Assembly: GCA_040255585.1 (NCBI GenBank) | Contig: JBDZVI010000042.1 | Location: 1 to 25,229 of the forward strand | Direction: 5' to 3' | Length of the DNA stretch: 25,229 bases | Source: JAAYYF01 sp040255585 | GTDB taxonomy: Bacteria; Deinococcota; Deinococci; Deinococcales; Trueperaceae | Part shown: positions 1 to 7,847 of the stretch, piece after piece | Layout of the letters: the number at the start of each line of letters is the position of its first letter | Position numbering within the stretch: the stretch's first letter is position 1 | Position numbers and translations under genes: made by a program | Notes under the pieces: model-generated | Told to the model about the DNA's origin: nothing | What the model saw: only the letters and a program-made list of their open reading frames with translations | Databases searched by the model: none

Positions 1-54
1 CTCGTCGGGCTCATAACCCGAAGGTCACAGGTTCAAATCCTGTCCCCGCAACCA
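1..54 (+). tRNA. Initiator tRNA-fMet (CAT), 5' end cut off by the window
   Basis: 3' portion of a tRNA: anticodon stem TCGGG/CCCGA around loop CTCATAA (anticodon CAT), the variable region, T-arm ACAGG/CCTGT with loop TTCAAAT (27-43), acceptor 3' strand CCCCGCA (44-50), discriminator A51 and encoded CCA (52-54). Three consecutive G-C pairs in the anticodon stem, and an A at the position that would face C1, mark the initiator rather than elongator Met tRNA. The fragment is nearly identical to E. coli tRNA-fMet outside the T-arm. The D-arm and the 5' acceptor strand lie outside the window. Confidence 0.95.
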
Positions 55-63
55 AACACCGTT

Positions 64-98
64 CACAGGGTCACCCGCCGGTGGCCCTGTGCTCTTCT
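64..98 (+). terminator. Intrinsic terminator of the tRNA gene
   Basis: A 12-pair hairpin, arms 64-75 and 80-91, with one T-G wobble (71/84) and tetraloop CGCC, is followed by the pyrimidine tract CTCTTCT (92-98). It starts 10 nt after the tRNA CCA end, as expected for a rho-independent stop that separates the tRNA from the MFS gene. Confidence 0.75.
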
Positions 99-156
99 AG
101 CGAACACGCCAAACGCATAAAGCTCATCCTCTACCAGCCGGCCGCGGGAGGCGACC

Positions 157-1482
157 TTGGCCTTGAACGAGACCAGCACACCGAAGGTACCCGCCTCCGC
201 GCCGGAGGTACGGTCCGCGACAACAACCGCTCCAGCGGCCGCGGGCATCCCGCCCCGGGCGAGCACCGACCTGGGCGAGCGCAAGGGCATCGCACCGCTC
301 ACGCTGCTCGTGGTGGTCGGCGCGCTCATGACAGTCAGCGCCCTCGCCACCGACGCCATGCTGCCCGCCTTCCCGGCCATGGCAGCGCACTTCGCCGTCT
401 CGGACGCCGCCATCCAGAGCGTCGTCAGCGTGTTCATGCTTGGCTACGCCCTCCCGCACCTGGTCGTCGGCTCGTTCGCCGACCGCTTCGGTCGGCGGCC
501 CGTGCTGCTCCTTGGCCTGGGCGTCTATCTCCTCGGCGGGCTGATCGCCTGGGTGGCCCCCTCCCTTCCCTTGCTCCTCGCCGGTCGCTTCGTGCAGGGC
601 CTCGGCGCGTCCACCGGTCCGATCCTCTCGAGGGCGGTGCTGCGCGACCTGTACCAGGGACGCGAACTGGGGCGCATGCTCTCGTTCGCCATGATCTTCT
701 TCGGAGCCGCCCCGCTCCTGGCGCCCACCGTCGGCGCCGTGCTCCTCGGCCTCGGCAGTTGGCGGGCAATCTTCGTCTTCCTCGTCCTCGTGGCGGTGGT
801 GCTCGCCCTCCTCGTGTGGCTCGTGCTACCCGAGACGGCGCCGCGCAAGGACCGCGACGCGCTCAACCTCGCAGGCGTCTGGCGCAACGCCCGCGCGATC
901 TTCACCGACCCCGTCTCGGCCTGGATCGTCCTAGTGATGGCGTTGGTGTACGCGGGCCTGATGAGCTACCTGCTGTCGGCCCCGGCGCTCTACATCGGCT
1001 ACTTCGGCCTTGACGAGGGCGGCTTCGCGCTCGTCTTCGCCATCGTCGCGTCGATGACGTTCCTCGCCCAGCCGCTTAACGTCCGGCTCCTACGCACCAA
1101 CTCCTCGGCGCGCATCCTGCGCTTCTCCGTGCCCTTCTTCGTCGTCGTCAGCGCGGCGCTCGTGGCGCAGGTCGCTCTGGGGATCGCGAGCCTCCCCTCC
1201 TTCACCATCAACCTCATGGCCTTCTTCGTGTCCTTCTCCCTCACCCTCGCCAACGGCACTACCGTGGCCCTAGACCCGCACCGGGAGCGCGCCGGCATGG
1301 CCTCGGGACTCATGGGCTTCGCCCAGCTGGCGCTCGGGACTGCCCTCGGCAGCGTCGTGGCCGCGTTCGCCGACCGGGGACCTATGCCGTTCGCGCTCGG
1401 GCTCCTGGTCCTGTCGCTGCTCAGCTACCCCGCGCTCCGGTTGGCGTTCCGAGACGGTGCGCCGACGCGCGCCACGCACTAA
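157..1482 (+). CDS. MFS multidrug efflux transporter, Bcr/CflA type
   Basis: Inner-membrane proton-driven drug exporter of 441 aa. A hydrophilic Ala/Pro/Thr-rich N-terminus of about 43 residues precedes hydrophobic segments compatible with 12 TM helices. Residues 105-116 hold the MFS motif A (GSFADRFGRRPV) in the loop after TM2. A motif-C-like glycine/proline stretch (GAAPLLAPTVGAVLL) follows in TM5, as in drug/H+ antiporters. The TTG start at 157 is chosen because GGGAGG (146-151) sits 5 nt upstream; a second TTG two codons later is possible. The long N-terminal tail is unusual for Bcr/CflA, which are normally about 400 aa. Substrate cannot be read from sequence. It lies between the tRNA terminator and era, 38 bp before era, so the two may be co-transcribed. 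Confidence 0.85.
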   Translation: MALNETSTPKVPASAPEVRSATTTAPAAAGIPPRASTDLGERKGIAPLTLLVVVGALMTVSALATDAMLPAFPAMAAHFAVSDAAIQSVVSVFMLGYALPHLVVGSFADRFGRRPVLLLGLGVYLLGGLIAWVAPSLPLLLAGRFVQGLGASTGPILSRAVLRDLYQGRELGRMLSFAMIFFGAAPLLAPTVGAVLLGLGSWRAIFVFLVLVAVVLALLVWLVLPETAPRKDRDALNLAGVWRNARAIFTDPVSAWIVLVMALVYAGLMSYLLSAPALYIGYFGLDEGGFALVFAIVASMTFLAQPLNVRLLRTNSSARILRFSVPFFVVVSAALVAQVALGIASLPSFTINLMAFFVSFSLTLANGTTVALDPHRERAGMASGLMGFAQLALGTALGSVVAAFADRGPMPFALGLLVLSLLSYPALRLAFRDGAPTRATH

Positions 1483-1520
1483 CATCGAGACAGGCTGGAG
1501 AGGCCACGAGAGGAACGCGT

Positions 1521-2477
1521 TTGAGCGACCACACCGATAACGATCCCGGCAACCCCGCGCCCGCCACGGAGGGACCCGTCACGCGCTCGGGCTTCGTCGC
1601 CATCGTCGGCAAGCCGAACGTCGGCAAGTCCACGCTCCTGAACACCATGCTGGGAGTGAAGGTGGCGCCCATCACGCCGAAGCCGCAGACGACACGCCGC
1701 GGCGTGCGCGGCATCTACACGTCCGATGACCGCCAGCTCGTGTTCGTCGACACCCCTGGCTTCCACAAGGGCGGGGGCAGCGCCCTCGACCAGGCCATGC
1801 ACCGCGAGGTGCGCGACGCCATCGTCGACGTCGACGCGGTGCTGTGGGTCGTCGACCTGCGCAGGCCGCCGAACGACGAGGACAAGTCCGTGGCGCGCCT
1901 CCTGGGCGGTTCGCTCGGGCCCGCCACACCTCTGATCATCGTCGGCAACAAGGTGGACGCGGCCAAGTACCCCGACGAGGCCCTGCGGCTCTACAAGGAC
2001 CTCGCCCCGCAGGCGCGGCGCGCGCTCGCCATCTCCGCGCTCAACGACCCGCAGGCCGTATACGCCCTGCGCGACGACCTGCTGGATGCCATCCAAGAGG
2101 GCCCCTTCTACTTCCCGACGAACATCCGCTCCGACCAGTCGCGCGAGCAGTGGGCCGCGGAGCTCATCCGCGAGGCGGCCATGATCCACCTGCGCGAGGA
2201 GCTGCCGTACAGCGTCGCCGTGCAGGTCGTGTCATGGGAGGACGCGGAGGAGGGGCACCCCACGGTCATCTCGGCTGAGATCTGGGTTGAGAAGGCGGGG
2301 CACCGCCGCATCGTCATCGGCAAGGGCGGCGCCATGATCAAGGAGATCGGCAAGATGGCGCGCAAGCAGCTCGAGATCTTCCTGCAGGAGAAGCTCTACC
2401 TGGAGCTCGAAGTCGTCGTCCGCGCGTCCTGGCGCGAAGACCGCGAGGCCTTGCGCGAGTTGGGCTACGAGCCGTGA
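1521..2477 (+). CDS. era: GTPase Era
   Basis: Ribosome-assembly GTPase that binds the 3' end of 16S rRNA and helps 30S maturation. 318 aa against the usual ~300, the excess being a polar N-terminal tail of ~24 residues. G1 P-loop GKPNVGKS at 30-37, effector region with TT at 57-58, G3 DTPG at 77-80, G4 NKVD at 143-146, G5 SAL at 172-174. The C-terminal KH domain carries IGKGG at 266-270, followed by the typical MIKEIGKMAR helix, and the protein ends in the family-typical LGYEP. The TTG start at 1521 follows a good Shine-Dalgarno (GAGAGGA, 1508-1514) by 6 nt. All GTPase motifs are intact. Confidence 0.97.
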   Translation: MSDHTDNDPGNPAPATEGPVTRSGFVAIVGKPNVGKSTLLNTMLGVKVAPITPKPQTTRRGVRGIYTSDDRQLVFVDTPGFHKGGGSALDQAMHREVRDAIVDVDAVLWVVDLRRPPNDEDKSVARLLGGSLGPATPLIIVGNKVDAAKYPDEALRLYKDLAPQARRALAISALNDPQAVYALRDDLLDAIQEGPFYFPTNIRSDQSREQWAAELIREAAMIHLREELPYSVAVQVVSWEDAEEGHPTVISAEIWVEKAGHRRIVIGKGGAMIKEIGKMARKQLEIFLQEKLYLELEVVVRASWREDREALRELGYEP

Positions 2478-2484
2478 GGAGCGC

Positions 2485-2850
2485 TTGGCGCTAGCGGCCC
2501 GGTGGCGCGCGCTCGACCGGCTCCCAGCCCCGCGCGGCAGGGACGCCATGCCCGGCGTCTACGAGTTGGCCGACGCCACCAAACGCGTCATCTACATCGG
2601 TCAATCGGCGCGCGACGTGCCGAACCGCATCAGGCAGCACTTCGCGAAGGGCGGCTGCGTGGCCACAACGGCCTGCTACTGGCGCTACGAGTACAGCAGG
2701 GTGCCGCAAGCCGAGGAGGCGCGCCTCCTGAGCGAGTACCGAGCGCAGCATGGAGGCGAGCTCCCGCCCTGCAACGTGGCGACGCCGCGCGTGCGGGACG
2801 CGCGGCGTAGGGCCACCGAGCGCTTCGCGAGCGGCGACCATGAGCCCTAG
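2485..2850 (+). CDS. Small stand-alone GIY-YIG domain protein
   Basis: 121 aa, starting 7 nt after the era stop. The GIY-YIG signature appears as GVYEL ... VIYIGQS, followed by the conserved arginine-containing helix NRIRQHF and a later acidic helix (EEARLLSEYRAQ) and PPCN. This is the nuclease fold of UvrC N-domains and the YhbQ-like families. No other domain is present, so its target is unknown; a DNA or RNA nuclease role is inference. The TTG start at 2485 uses GAGGAG overlapping the era stop (spacing 3-4 nt, short). An ATG at 2548, preceded by GCAGGGA, is the alternative and would remove 21 residues before the domain. The spacing suggests co-transcription with era. Confidence 0.7.
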   Translation: MALAARWRALDRLPAPRGRDAMPGVYELADATKRVIYIGQSARDVPNRIRQHFAKGGCVATTACYWRYEYSRVPQAEEARLLSEYRAQHGGELPPCNVATPRVRDARRRATERFASGDHEP

Positions 2851-2882
2851 GCGCGCGTTCGCGGAGCGCAGCGACGGAAAAC

Positions 2883-2896
2883 CCGATGCCCATCGG
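2883..2896. promoter_or_regulatory. 14-bp palindrome upstream of the barrel-gene promoter
   Basis: CCGATG-CC-CATCGG, a perfect 6+6 inverted repeat, ends 20 bp before the -35 element at 2917. Position and symmetry fit an operator or activator site, but chance is not excluded. Confidence 0.3.
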
Positions 2897-2916
2897 ATAT
2901 GAGTGAAAACCCCGAC

Positions 2917-2945
2917 TTGTCGCCCAGAAAAGCCCGTGATATAAC
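2917..2945 (+). promoter_or_regulatory. Housekeeping-sigma promoter of the 3002 gene
   Basis: -35 TTGTCG (2917-2922), a 17-nt spacer, -10 TATAAC (2940-2945, 5 of 6 consensus). The expected start near 2952 gives a leader of about 50 nt that carries the Shine-Dalgarno GGAGGG (2991-2996). It is the only classical two-element promoter I recognised in the window. Confidence 0.7.
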
Positions 2946-3001
2946 CGGGCAGGCGAGGAGAACGTAATCCTAGTCTTCTCAGATCGGTTTGGAGGGTTCG
3001 A

Positions 3002-3460
3002 ATGCGCAAGTTCTTGGTTAGCCTGATCGCCGTCGCCGCCCTGGGTGCCGGTGCAGCCTTCGCTCAAGGCGGTATGTGGGCCGGCGTCAGCGCCGGGTAC
3101 CCAGGTGCCGCGCTTCACTTCGGTATCGACGACGTCGCGCCGAACTTGGCTGTACGACTCAACGCGGGCTACAACTACATCGGAACCGCCGGCTTCGCGC
3201 TCGGCGCCGATGTCCTTTACGACCTCGACGTCGACCTGGGCGACACGCCCATCCAGGTCTACGTCGGCGGCGGTGTCGGCCTCGGCATCGGCTCGGGCAT
3301 CGCGCTCGGCATCAACGCCTTCGTTGGTGGCGAGTTCAGCCTGGCCAGCGCCGGCCTCCCGCAGGGCGGCGTCTTCCTCGAAGTCGGCCCCGCCATCGCC
3401 GTCGTGCCGTCCTTCGGCTTCGGCGTCACCGGCCGCCTCGGCTTCAACTACCACTTCTAA
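3002..3460 (+). CDS. Small exported beta-barrel-like protein
   Basis: 152 aa. Residues 1-21 form a signal peptide: positively charged RK, a hydrophobic core, then AFA before Q22. The mature part is Gly/Ala/Val-rich with alternating hydrophobic residues, many short strand-like segments ending in aromatic or Asp residues, and a terminal Tyr-His-Phe. A C-terminal Phe after alternating residues is typical of outer-membrane barrels, so a small 6-8-stranded barrel in the outer envelope is the best guess. No named family is recognised. ATG 3002 has GGAGGG 5 nt upstream, its own promoter and its own terminator, so it is a monocistronic and probably well expressed gene. Confidence 0.8.
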   Translation: MRKFLVSLIAVAALGAGAAFAQGGMWAGVSAGYPGAALHFGIDDVAPNLAVRLNAGYNYIGTAGFALGADVLYDLDVDLGDTPIQVYVGGGVGLGIGSGIALGINAFVGGEFSLASAGLPQGGVFLEVGPAIAVVPSFGFGVTGRLGFNYHF

Positions 3461-3484
3461 GCACCGGCTTCGCGCTTAGTCGCG

Positions 3485-3522
3485 GCGCCCCGCGGCCCAT
3501 CCGGCCGCGGGGCGCGCTCTTT
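3485..3522 (+). terminator. Strong intrinsic terminator after the barrel gene
   Basis: Perfect 13-bp GC-rich stem, arms 3485-3497 and 3503-3515, loop CATCC, followed by GCTCTTT(CTC). It lies 24 nt after the stop of the + strand gene and between convergent genes. There is no T-run on the minus side, so it mainly serves the + strand, though the hairpin could also slow mfd transcripts. Confidence 0.85.
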
Positions 3523-3585
3523 CTCGGCGGGCTGGCCGGGCGCGGGGCGAGCCTCGACGTCCGACCGACGCGCCGCGGCCAGCCC

Positions 3586-6500
3586 TCAGCCGACCAGGTA
3601 CAGCAGCTCTAGCAGCGCCCCTGGCACCTCGAAGTCCTTCAGCCCGCGCTTCTTGACGCTGAAGCCGGGAGGGTAGCGCGTCGGCTCGACCTGGAACGGG
3701 AGCGCCTTCAGGCGCTTGGCGTCGTAGTCGATGGCCTCGACGTCGGCCGCCAGGGCGACCTGAACGTCCGTCATGTGCTCCTTGATCGTCGCTACGCCCT
3801 TGGCCCCCGCCACCAGGCGCAGGCGCGTGAGCTCGATGAACGCCCGCACCTCGGGCGGGAACGGCCCGTACGCCTCCCTCAGCTCCTTCGCGATGCGGTT
3901 GACCTCGGCGAGGCCGCCGGTGCTGGCCAGGCGACCGTAATAGTTGATGCGCACGGCGTCGTCCTGGATGTAGGCGGGACTGAGGCGCGCGTCGACGGCC
4001 AGGTCCACCGTCACCTGCGGCACCTCCGCGGCGCGCAGCTCGCCCTTGAGCTTGGCGACCTCCTCCGCAAGCATCTCCGTGTAGACCGCGATCGACACGG
4101 CCGAGATGTGGCCGTGCTGCTCCGGCCCCAACAGGTTGCCGACGCCGCGGATCTCCATGTCCTTCTCGGCCAGCAGGTGGCCGGACCCGAGGTCGTTAAG
4201 CTCCGCGATGGCGTACAGGCGCCGCTGCGCCTGCTCCGTGAGCCTGCCGGGGTAGAGCATGTACGCCCACGCCTCCGTCTGGCGCCTCCCGACGCGCCCC
4301 CTCAGCTGGTAGAGCTGCGCCAGGCCTAGGCGGTCGGCGCGCTCGATGACGAGCGTGTTGGCGCCGGCTATGTCGAGCCCGGACTCCACGATGGTGGTGG
4401 AGAGGAGCACGTCGTACGCCCCCTCTTCGAAGCCGAGCATGATCTCTTCCAGCTCGGCCTCCCCCATCTGCCCGTGCGCGACGCCGATGCGCGCCTCCGG
4501 CACGAGTTGGCCGAGCGTGCGGGCGCGCATGCTCATGGAGCCGATGCGATCGTGGATGTAGAACACCTTGCCGCCGCGCTCGAGCTCGAAGATGACTGCC
4601 TCGCGCACGACCATGGGGTCGTACGGCTGCAGCACCGTCTGGATGGGCTTGCGTCCCTCGGGCGGGGTCATTATCTGCGACACGTCGCGCAGGCCGACCA
4701 GGCTCATGTAGAGCGTGCGGGGGATGGGCGTGGCGGAGAGCGACAGGACGTCAAGGTTCGCCTTGAGGTTCTTGAGGCGCTCCTTCTGCCCCACCCCGAA
4801 GCGGTGCTCCTCGTCGACCACGAGCAGACCCAGGTTCTTGTACTCGATGGCCTCGTTGAGGAGCCGGTGGGTGCCAACGACGACGTCGACGCTGCCGTCC
4901 TTGAGGCCCGCCAGCGTGGCGCGGGCGCTCGCGTCGCTGGAGAAGCGCGAGAGCATCTCGACGCGCACCGGCAGGCCCTTGAAGCGCTCGCTGAACGTCT
5001 CGAAGTGCTGGCGGGCGAGCACGGTGGTCGGCACGAGGACGGCGACCTGCGCCGAGTTGCCGACGGCGCGGTGGGCGGCGCGGATGGCGACCTCCGTCTT
5101 GCCGAAGCCGACGTCGCCCGACACGAGCCGCTCCATCGGCACCTCGCGCGCCATGTCCGCGAACACCGCCTCGACGGCCTCCGCCTGGTCGGGCGTGAGG
5201 ACGAACGGGCAGTTCTGCTCGATGAGGGCGTCCCACTCGGGCTGGGGCAGGAACGCCGTGCCCTTGCTCACCTGGCGCTTGGCGTAGGTCTTGATGAGCT
5301 CGGCCGCCAGCGCCTCGGCGCTCGCGCGCGCCTTCTCCCGCGCGCGCGCCCACTCGTTCGTGCCGAGCGTTGAGAGCCTCGGCGGGTCGTCGGTCGTGCC
5401 GGGGTGGCGCCGGAGGAGCGGCAGGAGCTCGACGGGCAGGTAGAGCTTGCCCTCGCCCGCGTACTGGAGCTGCAGGTAGTCGCGCACCACGCCGACGACC
5501 TGGCGCGCCTCGAGGGCGACGAAGCGGCCGACGCCGTGGTCCGGGTGGATCAGGTAGTCGCCCACGGTGAGCTGGGAGGCGTCGCCGACGCGCTTGCCGG
5601 CGAGCTTGGTCGCCTTGCGCCCGCCCTGGTAGCCGTAGAGGAGCTCCTCGCTCAGGACGATCTCGCGGCGGCCCTCGTCCTTGTAGCCGCCCTGCACGCC
5701 AGGGGCGATGACGAGCGATACCTGACCAGGGTGGTGCTCGACGCGGTTGCGCCAGTGCGACTCGTATGCGTCTATCACACGCTCGCGCAGGTAGCGGCCG
5801 CTGCGCTCGAACTTCAGCAGGAGCTGCACGGAGTAGCCGTCGCGCAGCCAGACGTGGAGGTCGCTCGTGAAGTCGCTCAGCTTCCCGCGGTAGTAGGGCA
5901 GCGCCTCCGCGCCGGCGCGGCGTTCTTCCAGGTTCAGGGGGTCGCGGCCGAACGACACGACGTCCCGACCGGCCAGGTGCTCCCACAGCCACGCGTTCGT
6001 CCCGGCCAGCAGGTCGCCTGGGTACAGCTCGGGCGCGTCGAGGAAGACCGTGCCGGGGAGGGTCGCGAGCAGGCGCGTCGTGAAGCCGCCGGCGCTCGCC
6101 TCGTCCAGCGCCCTCGGCCCGACGACCACGCGCTGCGCCTCCTCGCCGGCCACGAAGAGCGCGTCGAGCTCGTCGCCGAAGAACTCTAGCCGCACGCTGC
6201 CGGGAGGCGCCTCGGGGAACGCCGGCTCCGCGTCATCGGTGTCTTCGCCCATCGCGCTCTCCGGTAACGGTTCCCGGTAGAGCGTGACCGTGTCGCCCCG
6301 CACCGTGAAGCCGGGGGCTGCGTCCCGGACGTAACCGTAGTTCACGAGGCGTTCCAGTAGCTCGTCGCGCGCGTAGCTGCGGCCTTTGGTGAGCTCGAGG
6401 GCGAAGGCCTCGGGATGCTCGGGGAACGGCCCGACAGCGTGGCCGAGGGTCAACACGACCTTCTCCCGGCGCTCGTGCCACTCCGCCAGGGTCGGATCGA

Positions 6501-6684
6501 CGGTGCGCAGGGCGCCGAACACGTGCGTGTCGTCGAACAGCGCTGCGCGGTCGCTCGTGGTCAGGAGCACGGCCGGGCCGGGCGCGCGCGCGAAGAGCAT
6601 GAGCCTCGCCGCGGCCGTGAGCCCTAGATAGCGTCCGCCGGCCTCTACGGCCGAGACGAGGGGCTGTGCGGTGATGTCGTTCAC
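3586..6684 (-). CDS. mfd: Transcription-repair coupling factor Mfd
   Basis: Superfamily 2 translocase that removes RNA polymerase stalled at lesions and recruits UvrA. 1032 aa, shorter than E. coli Mfd (1148) and nearer to Thermus-type Mfd; the shortening is in the N-terminal UvrB-homology part (about 1-330). A CarD-like RNA-polymerase-interacting domain spans about 370-430 (LTVGDYLIHPDHGVGRF). The RecG-like motor follows: DQAEAV (499-504), Walker A GDVGFGKT (523-530), DEEH (624-627), SATPIPRTL (650-658), STTIVESGLDI (762-772), QLRGRVGR (793-800). A TRCF C-terminal domain covers about 885-990. The GTG start at 6684 is set by GGAAGG (6692-6697) 7 nt upstream; the nearby ATG at 6689 is out of frame and followed at once by TAG. 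Last gene of the spoIID-like/rsmI run. Confidence 0.97.
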   Translation of the reverse strand: MNDITAQPLVSAVEAGGRYLGLTAAARLMLFARAPGPAVLLTTSDRAALFDDTHVFGALRTVDPTLAEWHERREKVVLTLGHAVGPFPEHPEAFALELTKGRSYARDELLERLVNYGYVRDAAPGFTVRGDTVTLYREPLPESAMGEDTDDAEPAFPEAPPGSVRLEFFGDELDALFVAGEEAQRVVVGPRALDEASAGGFTTRLLATLPGTVFLDAPELYPGDLLAGTNAWLWEHLAGRDVVSFGRDPLNLEERRAGAEALPYYRGKLSDFTSDLHVWLRDGYSVQLLLKFERSGRYLRERVIDAYESHWRNRVEHHPGQVSLVIAPGVQGGYKDEGRREIVLSEELLYGYQGGRKATKLAGKRVGDASQLTVGDYLIHPDHGVGRFVALEARQVVGVVRDYLQLQYAGEGKLYLPVELLPLLRRHPGTTDDPPRLSTLGTNEWARAREKARASAEALAAELIKTYAKRQVSKGTAFLPQPEWDALIEQNCPFVLTPDQAEAVEAVFADMAREVPMERLVSGDVGFGKTEVAIRAAHRAVGNSAQVAVLVPTTVLARQHFETFSERFKGLPVRVEMLSRFSSDASARATLAGLKDGSVDVVVGTHRLLNEAIEYKNLGLLVVDEEHRFGVGQKERLKNLKANLDVLSLSATPIPRTLYMSLVGLRDVSQIMTPPEGRKPIQTVLQPYDPMVVREAVIFELERGGKVFYIHDRIGSMSMRARTLGQLVPEARIGVAHGQMGEAELEEIMLGFEEGAYDVLLSTTIVESGLDIAGANTLVIERADRLGLAQLYQLRGRVGRRQTEAWAYMLYPGRLTEQAQRRLYAIAELNDLGSGHLLAEKDMEIRGVGNLLGPEQHGHISAVSIAVYTEMLAEEVAKLKGELRAAEVPQVTVDLAVDARLSPAYIQDDAVRINYYGRLASTGGLAEVNRIAKELREAYGPFPPEVRAFIELTRLRLVAGAKGVATIKEHMTDVQVALAADVEAIDYDAKRLKALPFQVEPTRYPPGFSVKKRGLKDFEVPGALLELLYLVG

Positions 6685-6739
6685 TACATGACCTTCCGGT
6701 AGCGAGGCATGCGGAACCCCCCGGAGCAGTCGTCTCCGA

Positions 6740-7582
6740 TCAGGAGTCGTCGTCCGGGTGGGCGATGGCCAGGCGGTACGCCTCGTTCCTCGGGACCCCC
6801 AAGGCGAGCAGCGCTTCCCGCAACAGCCTACCTCGAACCCCCGCCCCGGCTAGCGCCACCGCTTGCGTAGCCGCGCTCGAGCCGTCCTCCTCGGGCTCCG
6901 GGGCGGGGCCCACCACCACCACGACCTCCCCGCGAGCCTCGGTGGCGGCGTAATGCTCATGCAGCTCGGCCAGACTCCCCCTGCGCGTCTCCTCGTGCAG
7001 CTTGGTCAACTCACGACTCACGCTCGCCTGGCGCTCGGGACCGCACGCGCGCGCCAGATCGACGAGGGTGGCGGACAGGCGTTGCGGGGCCTCGTACAGC
7101 ACGGAGGTCGCCCCGGAGGCCGCGATCGCGTCGAGCCTGCGGCCGCGCTCCCCTCCCTTGCGGGGCAGGAAGCCCTCGAACGTGAAGCGCGCCGTCGGGA
7201 GGCCGGAGAGGACGAGCGCGGGCACGAACGCGGTCGGGCCGGGCAAGACCTCGACGCCGACCCCCAACTCGACGGCCAACCGCACGAGCTCGGCTCCAGG
7301 GTCGGAGATCCCGGGCGTGCCGGCGTCCGTCACGAAAGCAACCCGCTCGAAGCGCTCCAGAAGGGCGGGGGCGCGGTTGGCGATGGTGTGGGCGTCTAGG
7401 CGCTCGAGGGGGGTCGTTATCCCGTAGCGGTCGAGGAGCACTCGGCTCCTGCGCGTGTCCTCCGCCGCCACGACCTGCGCGCCGCGCAGGGCCTCGACGG
7501 CGCGCTGCGTCATGTCGGACAGGTTGCCGATGGGCGTCGGCACCAGCGTGAGCCGCGCGCCCGCGGCAACGGCCTTGTTCAC
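6740..7582 (-). CDS. rsmI: 16S rRNA (cytidine1402-2'-O)-methyltransferase RsmI
   Basis: SAM-dependent enzyme that 2'-O-methylates C1402 in the decoding centre of 16S rRNA. 280 aa, normal length. Tetrapyrrole-methylase-fold motifs: LVPTPIGNLSD (13-23), AEDTRR (40-45), TDAGTPGISDPG (85-96), LPGPTA (113-118), GFLPRKG (137-143), YEAPQR, and a terminal VVVVGPA strand. The GTG at 7582 is chosen over upstream starts because it begins the conserved fold and forms a 4-bp GTGA overlap with the stop of the upstream gene, implying translational coupling. A 55-bp gap separates it from mfd. Confidence 0.95.
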   Translation of the reverse strand: MNKAVAAGARLTLVPTPIGNLSDMTQRAVEALRGAQVVAAEDTRRSRVLLDRYGITTPLERLDAHTIANRAPALLERFERVAFVTDAGTPGISDPGAELVRLAVELGVGVEVLPGPTAFVPALVLSGLPTARFTFEGFLPRKGGERGRRLDAIAASGATSVLYEAPQRLSATLVDLARACGPERQASVSRELTKLHEETRRGSLAELHEHYAATEARGEVVVVVGPAPEPEEDGSSAATQAVALAGAGVRGRLLREALLALGVPRNEAYRLAIAHPDDDS

Positions 7583-7779
7583 GCGTCCTGCTCGCCAGAA
7601 CGCTTGCGCGTCGCGGCGCGAGCGCGGGCGAACCAGCCGAGCGCGGCCACCACGGCGATGGCGAGGCTCACCGCGACGCCAGTGTCGCGGTGCAGCCCTA
7701 GGTACTCCGCCAGGCGGGCGAGCATGGGCAGGGAGAAGGTGACGGCCACTAGCAGACCGAGGAGCGCCGCGTAGTTCAC
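7579..7779 (-). CDS. Small two-TM membrane protein, unknown function
   Basis: 66 aa. Two hydrophobic segments (about residues 2-20 and 32-52) are separated by a short polar turn, with a basic C-terminal tail (RARAATRKRSGE) that probably faces the cytoplasm. No family recognised. The GTG start at 7779 has a weak purine-rich GGGTGGG just upstream. Its stop overlaps the rsmI start by 4 bp, and it lies 68 bp after the spoIID-like gene. The longer frame upstream has no hydrophobic or conserved content and overlaps the spoIID-like gene, so it is not used. The overlap with rsmI is the main argument that it is real. Confidence 0.55.
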   Translation of the reverse strand: MNYAALLGLLVAVTFSLPMLARLAEYLGLHRDTGVAVSLAIAVVAALGWFARARAATRKRSGEQDA

Positions 7780-7847
7780 GCCCACCCTGCCACACGGCGC
7801 CACGCGGGCGCTCCGGTTCTCATGGGTCAAGGCTACCAGGGTCGGGC

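Noticed and set aside
4751..5992. 413-aa and 299-aa frames overlapping mfd
   Set aside because: Arg/Pro/Ala-rich shadow frames; mfd covers the region with every helicase motif.
6684..6689. ATG immediately followed by TAG just before the mfd GTG, as a minimal regulatory start-stop
   Set aside because: It is only 2 nt from the Shine-Dalgarno, too close for initiation, and 3-nt stop combinations are common by chance.
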